A DNA stretch of 64,000 nt from Euptelea pleiosperma (Eukaryota; Streptophyta; Magnoliopsida; Ranunculales; Eupteleaceae), in contig CM068547.1 in the NCBI GenBank assembly GCA_035048495.1, positions 30,511,913-30,575,912 of the forward strand, given 5' to 3'. The first letter of the stretch is position 1. Each line of letters starts with the position of its first letter. Both the position numbers and the translations under genes were made by a program. This document shows, piece by piece, positions 57,503 through 64,000 of this stretch. The notes under the pieces are model-generated. The model saw only the letters and a program-made list of their open reading frames with translations. It was not told the origin of the DNA and ran no database searches.

Positions 57503-60500
57503 ATGCTCTCCCGCTTCATTTCTCGACCTTCTCATCTTCGTTATCTAACCCTAATTTCTTCAAACCCTTCTCTCTACTCTCCTCCTCCTCAATCTTCTCA
57601 TCCCCTTCTCTGCAACCCCAATTTCAGATTCATCCTCGAAACCTCTCGACGTTTCTCAAGTAATCGAAACAATAACGGAAATGGCACCATTAAAGATCCA
57701 CCGAACTCGAATTCATGGAAATTTTCTCCAGAAAATAATAACGATGGGGATTCCATTTTTGGAGAAGATGACGGAAATCTTGCCGGAATCGCAGATGGCA
57801 AAGATGACTTAGATGTCGGATCGGAGAAGATTTCGGTTGTTGAATCCGAAGTAAATGATGAGTCTTGGTCGAAGGATTCATTGGAGACAGGCGATATATT
57901 TGAAAATATCGATAAGGAGTTTGTTGGATCGAAGAAGGGTGGTGCTGGAGACGACGAGTGGGAGACGGCCAAGGGGTATAAGCCATGGAGTTTCGTCGAT
58001 GAAGAGAAAGAGGAGGTTTTCGATATAGGAGAGCGAATCGAGGCGCTTTCTAGCGTTGAGGATGAGATTTTTGAGAAGAAAACAAATGAGGCGGATAAGC
58101 TACTTGAGAAGGAAAAAGAAGACCTTTCTGTTCAATTGAAAGGTAACTTGACTTTTTCTACTTTGATTATCTTAGCTTGTATGTCATGTTCACGAGATGT
58201 TTCAATTCCTCGGCACGCATTATTATTTTTTTGGTTTCTGTTTGTTCTTTGTTGTGAATTTATGTTAGTTCTTCTGCTTCCATTTATTTGTTGAATGTGG
58301 ATAATTGAATAGTGTTACGGATCTTAATTTTCACGAAAAATGTCACGGATTAAGCTTTTAGTTAGGAATTCAAGATTTTATTTTTGAATTTTACTTACTC
58401 CTTTTTACTGTGTTTTGGGGTTAACAAGTGATTAAGATGGTTTTGTCATTACTATTATGTTAGTGTATGCTTGCTGTTGAGTGTGACCAAATTGGTGAGT
58501 TGATGACCTTATTGAGTGAAGAAGGTGATGCAATGGCCAGAGCATTGTTTGACTGTTCTAAATGGTGGGTACTGTCATGTTTGATCCATGTCTCAGTGAT
58601 GCCATACTTAGCACTGGGTGAAAGAGGGCCTCCCGTCAACCTCATGGCTGGTGTTATGAGATGGTCCACGTAAGAACCAATAACAACACAGACATGCAGT
58701 TTAAAGGAGCTCCTGATAATAGATTCTCTATACTTTGTAAAAAAAAAGATTCTCTATGCAATGAATGTTAAATGCTAAACGGAACTAAAATACTATTGTC
58801 AACCTTGGATTGATCAGCATCCTATTGGTAGATGGATGTTGGTCACATCTGCCATTAGTCAAATCAGGAGATCGTACCCGTTTGTGGAAAAGATTGGAGT
58901 CAAGTTTGGTCATGATATATATCAATTATTAAGTTTGTTTATAATAGTTTTGAAAAATATGTTTTAATTGAGCATTGCTATGTGGCTTCTAAGTTTTAAC
59001 AATCTCATTCACAAAGAGAATGCTTCCCCAGCTCTCTCAGATCAGGGACACCCCCAGCTCTCTCACACATGATTCAAAGTTATTAGTTTCGTTTCGGTTT
59101 CGTCCATGGGCGAAGCCGAAACGTTTTGCCGGTTTCGGTCCGAAACTGGCCAAAACCAACCGAAACATTTGTATTGTGAAACTTGGTTTTTGTTGGTTTC
59201 GGACGAAACCAACATAGTTTCGTTGTCAACCGAAACGTTTCGGTTTTGGCCGAAACTTGTTCGAAACTTGAAACCATGCTCTTAGATCAGGGTCTACCTC
59301 TGGGGGTTAAGTATAAGGATAATCGGTATGGGTACCAGTGATCGAAATGTTTGGGAAGCAATTTGCAGGTTGGAAGAGAAGATACCTTTCCAAAGGGGGT
59401 GGCGTTACCCTTATCAAGAGTACCCTGTCTAGTATGCCCATCCACTTCTTATCTTTGTTCACTATCCCAGTCGCGGTGGCTCTTAGTTTGGAGAAGATTA
59501 TGAGAGATTTTTGTGGTCACGTAAGGGGATAACCACAAATTCCATTTGGTTGATTGGAGAGCATGATTTGCTTGCCTAAGGAGGAAGGGGGTCTTGGTTT
59601 TAGAAAATTTCGAGATATGAATATGGCTCTTATACATAAGTGGTTGTGGCAATTTGGGAAGGAGGAGGAGAGCTTATATCATTGGAAGTAAATATGGGTT
59701 TCAAGTCAATGGGTGGGAAACCTTTCCTGTCCAGTTGTCGTACGGGGTGAGCATGTGGAAAGGGATTGTTGGATCAAAAGAGAAGTTTGACAAGGGCATC
59801 ATCAATAAGGTAGGTAAGGGAGATAGGGTGAGATTTTGGGAAGATCTTTGGTGCAAGGACCCTTTGAAGGAAGCGTTTCCTACTTTATTCTCTATCTTGG
59901 ATTGTTAGGGTGCGATGATAAGGGACTGCATTGTCAGTAGAGATGGAGAATGTGCGTGGAATCTTGGCTTTAGAAGGCATTTAAATGACTGGGAAGTGGA
60001 TGGGTTAGCTTCGCTCCTTGCTAGAATCGGTGAGAATCCTAGATTGGGGGATGAACTCGATGTTAGAACTTGGTGATGGGATGTGAAAGGAAAATTTTCA
60101 GTTTGCTCTTTCTATTGTAACTGCTTACCGGGGAGTTTGGTGGAATTTCCAGCATTGGGATTGTGGGGATCTCCCATCTCATCCAAAGTGAAGTTATTTG
60201 CTTGGACGGCCTGCCTCGATAAGATTTTGACTGTGGACCACCTTATGAGTAGGGGTATGATGATCCCTAACATGTGTGTTTTATGCAAAGCCGAAGGAGA
60301 GTCCGTGGGTCACCTTCTTATGCACTATTGATTTTCCTTAGCTATATGGCAGACCTTTTTCGACTTGTTTGGGATCCCTTTTGTGGTTCCTCAACATGTT
60401 AGGCATTTTTTCTATGGGAGGGGAGAGGACTCCTGTTCCGAGAGAGGGAGGCTTCTATAGCGGTTCTTATCCTTTGCGGTTATTGGAAGGAGAGAAATCT

Positions 60501-63139
60501 TCAGATTTTTGAAGAATACTAAGAAGGATTTGCCAGAGGTGGTTTTGTGTGTGAAGTCTACCTCTTTCTTTGGTCATCTATTACTCCTCTAGAGGATGTA
60601 GTTTTGATTCCTTTGTTTTTCGGTGGGAGGAGCTTTTGGGGAACTCTTCTCCTCCTTTAAGGAGATAGTTTTCCCCTTTTTGTACATTGGGGGTTTCCCC
60701 TTTCTTCAATGAATTATACATATCAAAAAAAAAAAGAGAATGCTTCCCATAAGATTGATTGCGTTTCTTAAGTTCTAACAGTCTTAGCTTTTAGATGACC
60801 GTGCCATTGTTTGAGCTAGTTAATGAAGTGTAAAGATTCCACAAGACGAATATAATTTTTTCCTTTTTGTTAGCTGTGTTTTCCTATTCAAGTAATTATT
60901 TCAGGCTCCCAGACTTTGCTGGGAGAGTTACAGAGTAAATTGTTTGATATATGTGCAAAATTAACATATGCTGTCATGATGTTTGTATATTGAATTAAGC
61001 AAATATAATTTTCTTGCATTCTATAATGTATACAGGTTCTAACTATGATTCACTGGCATTCCATCTTTTTGCAATTGTGCAGGTCCAAACCGTGCATTTG
61101 GGGACCTAATTGCAGCATCAGGAATAACAGAGGCAATGCTAGACAGTTTGATTGCTCTCAAGGACTTAGAAGGTGTTGAGGGCTTACCTCCTTTAAGTGA
61201 AATAGAAGATATTCGTTTGGAGAAAAATGAGAGAAAATCCACAAGAGCTGAAATGGAGCGTAAGAAACAGGAAGAATTTGCCAAAGCACGAGTGAGGCAG
61301 GTTGACGAGAAAGGAAGGGCCTATGGAACAGGAAGAAGGAAGTGCAGCATAGCTCGTGTCTGGATTCAACCTGGTGATGGAAAAGTTATTGTCAATGACA
61401 AGCAATTTGACGTTTACTTTCCTATGCTTGACCACCGTGCCGATCTCCTTCGACCATTTGCTGAGACTAAGACTTTGGGTCTTTGGGATGTCAGTTGCAC
61501 TGTAAAAGGAGGTGGTGTCTCAGGTGAGCAATGTTATATTTATTTCTTGCAAGATTACCATATAATTAGTTTGTATATATAAGTAAGAAGTCATTGTATT
61601 TGCTGATTTAAATTTTTGCTGGAAGAAAAGAAGGATGGTAGTATTCTGGAAAAAAGAGAAAATCTCATTTTCAAGTAAGCAAGCAGTTTAGCAAATCATC
61701 ACCTTCTTTGAACTGCATAGTGGCTATGATTTAAGGTGGAGAAAAAAGGATAACTTACATGGTCTTATTGAGTCATGTTACTTTTGTATAGGTCATATAT
61801 TTATATGAAGGTGGTATATCATAAGTTAATTAACAATATATAGAAAATGTCCATCATGCCAAACTCATAGTGTTAATTACTGCTTTTCGTAATGGCTTAC
61901 TATTCTACATGTACTGGTTAAACCTACCTACAAAATGCTTTTTACAGCATTCAACAGTGAGCTTCTACTTTATCTCCCATCCTCAATTATTTCCTGAACT
62001 TGTATGACATTCTATGTCATTTGGAACTTGAAATTGAGACCCTTCCATTGATTGTTTTGTTCTACCCTGGTTAGCTTTGTTCTGTTTTGTTTCTCTTAAA
62101 TGAACCTTGCTTACCAAACAAAATTCCGAAACTACTAATAAAATAAAAAATTCGAAACCATTCTTCTGTTTACATTTACATTAATTAGGATAGTGAATCA
62201 GAGAAGTAACTGTTGTTCTCCAGGCTCGATTGGGTAATTATGAGCCACTTTATTTAGTGATCTCTCTGGTTTCAACACTATGGATTTCACAATCCACAGT
62301 TTCTGAGCAGTGCTGATGTGACCAATACACATTTTGGCTGTTTACATTAAAATGGTTAAAAATTTGATTGTGTTGATCAAGGAGGCCACTTAAAAGTGGC
62401 TTGTGAGCTATTGGATGAGAACAGAAAGAGTTTTGTGACCCTCTCCGCTTAGTTTGATATTCGTTTTGGTCTAAGATTTTTGCGTGCTTGCTCTATTGCT
62501 TTCTCTTTTTCCTCATCTCAGTTTGAAAAATTCAATCCTTTTTGCAATGCAGGTCAAGTTGGAGCAGTACGTTTGGGGATCAGTAAGGCCTTGCAAAACT
62601 GGGAACCTGGGCTACGCCCGTACCTCAGTTCAGGTAAAGCTCGAGAAAGATTCCAATTCATTGTCCCAAGAGCTTTATAAGATGGAACTTATCCAAAAAA
62701 TAAAAAGAAACAAACAAACAAAAAAAATGAGCTTTATAAGATGGAATGTTCCTTTTGTATAAGATATCACATCCAAAAACTACTGCTTCCAGTACAGAAT
62801 TGTAAATTATAACTTATGTTACACTCGTATTAGGTCGACTTCCCAATGTTGGGTGCACATAAATGGGGTTTTCAGGGTTGCTTGATTCTCACACTGTTTT
62901 ACTGGTTTTATCCAGTCTAATAGATGGGGAACCAGCATAACATCTTTAATGAAACAGATTCGATAGGGAATTACGTCTCTAGATCTTTATATATGTACAC
63001 ATCATATGTTCTTCTGCTAATGTATCATGCATCTCTTGATCCTCCAGCTGGTTTCCTGACGAGGGACTCACGTGTGGTGGAAAGGAAGAAACCTGGAAAG
63101 GCAAAGGCAAGGAAGAGCTTCCAATGGGTCAAGCGATGA
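57503..63139 (+). CDS. RPS9M: Small ribosomal subunit protein S9, mitochondrial
   Basis: Exons are 57503-58142, 61083-61523, 62553-62633 and 63048-63139, all GT-AG and phase 1, giving 417 aa, close to the plant mitochondrial S9 length. The start is the ATG at 57503; the frame is open upstream but without ATG. Residues 1-60 are rich in Ser, Arg and Leu ([15 protein letters not shown]), a typical mitochondrial presequence. An acidic plant-specific segment follows to about residue 285. The S9 domain runs from 294 to 417, with [32 protein letters not shown] and the basic end [19 protein letters not shown]. It is a structural protein of the small mitoribosomal subunit near the decoding centre. Intron 1 is 2.9 kb because of a LINE. 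A P-MITE sits 102 bp before the start. Confidence 0.95.
59029..60732 (+). mobile_element. 5'-truncated L1-type LINE in intron 1 of RPS9M, 16-bp TSD
   Basis: TSD AAAGAGAATGCTTCCC lies at 59013-59028 and 60733-60748, directly after an A tail. Plus-strand pieces read [60 protein letters not shown] and [20 protein letters not shown]. These are the C-terminal RT region and zinc-binding zf-RVT domain. Stops and frameshifts show it is dead. It is in the sense direction relative to the gene. A TTTCGG-type K-element lies inside. Confidence 0.9.
59075..59277 (-). mobile_element. K-element, TTTCGG type, nested in the intronic LINE
   Basis: Read on minus it starts ATGGTTTCAAGTTTCG, matching the group's end, and its other end is TAACTTTG. 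The interior is TTTCGG/CCGAAA words. No TSD is clear; the flanks share CAGCTCTCTCAGATCAGGG-like sequence. Confidence 0.55.
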
Positions 63140-64000
63140 CAACCAGCACTCATTTTTACACAACCAGTTTTTATGGAACACTTAGATTTGGCCTTTGCTG
63201 CAATAAGTATACATTATCTGTTCTCTTTGCAATTCATTTTGTCTAGCCTGGCATTCTTTTTGTAATGTAACTTGTAACCTATGAAGTTTACGCCCCCCGT
63301 GGCTTGGAGATATTTAACTCGTAACAGCTTGTCGAAACTGTTAATGGTGATGGAGCTGTGAAGATTTGAGGAAGCGACTGCAAGTTGAACAGACCTTGCC
63401 TGGATGAATACTCGAGCGACAGCAGCTGCACCGCCATATCTCCACATGATTTTTGCTGCACCATTGAATTCAACTGCGTTCAGGCACCTATAAACCAGAG
63501 TATCCAAGTTGCAAGTTTCCTCCATAATGCTCCATTTAATATGCTGGGAATGCGTGGTTGTAATTTCATCTAAATAGTGGAAAACAACTAGCTGTAGTCT
63601 AGGAAAACAAGTCTATTTATTAGACGGCTAAGATCATCTAATCAGGTTGGTTTTGGGTCCAAAAGATCCATCAATTGGACTGTCTGGAATGATAAAAGAT
63701 CTTAAGGAGTGCAAGTTTGATGTCCCACTCCCTCCCTGTTGGATTTGGCCTTTTTTGGGTCTTCTCCAACTGCTAGAAATCACCAATCAAACTGATTTTT
63801 GATGTGTAGGTCCACCAAGAGGATGGAGACAATGGGCCCCAAAAAGTGTTCTTTTTGTGGCATTTTAGGAGATGGGTCGGGATCAGGGGACCAACAAAAG
63901 TGAACCAATGGTATTTTAGTTCACGTTTCTTCTCGGCTGTCGATCCCGCTTTTGCAGAAGTAAAGTAAATGCCAGTTCAGCACTATGAACCACCGTTGGC
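63140..64000. other. 3' flank of RPS9M
   Basis: 63140-63300 should hold the 3' UTR. A minus-strand frame of 103 codons at 63214-63525 (VARVFIQARSVQLAVASS) resembles nothing I know and may be chance. A P-MITE fragment lies at about 63755-63835. The window ends in unassigned sequence. Confidence 0.4.

Overview
This window is nuclear DNA of a flowering plant. It holds a VQ-motif protein of the HAIKU1 type, a NAC exon, a nuclear gene for mitochondrial ribosomal protein S9 with a presequence, an intron-bearing elongator tRNA-Met, GT-AG introns in AT-rich sequence, and many plant transposon families. The species cannot be fixed from sequence alone. Genes are sparse: four protein-coding loci look intact (HAIKU1-like, a bZIP-like locus, a transposon-borne plant mobile domain gene, and RPS9M) plus one tRNA gene. 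The rest is layered transposable elements, many datable by target-site duplications (TSDs).

Layout. 1-713: an LTR retrotransposon end entering from the left. 1-9 kb: mostly unrecognised, with tandem arrays at 1136-1459 and 7500-8205. 9.3-12.5 kb: two LINE fragments; the antisense RTE-type one is interrupted by three short elements. 16.7-18.4 kb: HAIKU1-like gene on the minus strand. 18.5-19.8 kb: palindromic MITEs. 21.2-24.6 and 26.5-28.8 kb: a diverged duplicated segment whose two copies act as empty sites for each other. 29-34 kb: MITEs, a foldback element and a NAC exon remnant. 35.6-36.3 kb: Copia gag remnant. 38.0-38.4 kb: tandem tRNA-Met unit. 38.5-43.9 kb: bZIP-like gene. 45-48 kb: SINE and MITEs. 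49.1-55.8 kb: a complete Mutator-like element. 57.5-63.1 kb: RPS9M, with a LINE in intron 1.

Two repeat groups are named here for convenience. P-MITEs are about 400-bp palindromic elements with 9-bp TSDs; their most conserved arm carries GAGCCACGTGGC and GGATGTTTGG. K-elements are 180-440 bp, share end sequences (ATGGTTTTAAA at one end, TTTAAACCTTG at the other) and mostly 9-bp TSDs, but are filled with different short self-complementary words: AACGG/CCGTT, TTTCGG/CCGAAA or GTCTC/GAGAC.

The main find is the 6,608-bp Mutator-like element at 49147-55754. It has about 110-bp terminal inverted repeats and a perfect 9-bp TSD. It carries two convergent genes: a plant mobile domain (MAIN-like) gene, and a gene joining the FAR1-like DNA-binding N-terminus of a MULE transposase directly to its OTU protease C-terminus with the catalytic transposase core missing. 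It sits inside a tandem array whose unit is restored when the element is removed. The second find is the K-element group.
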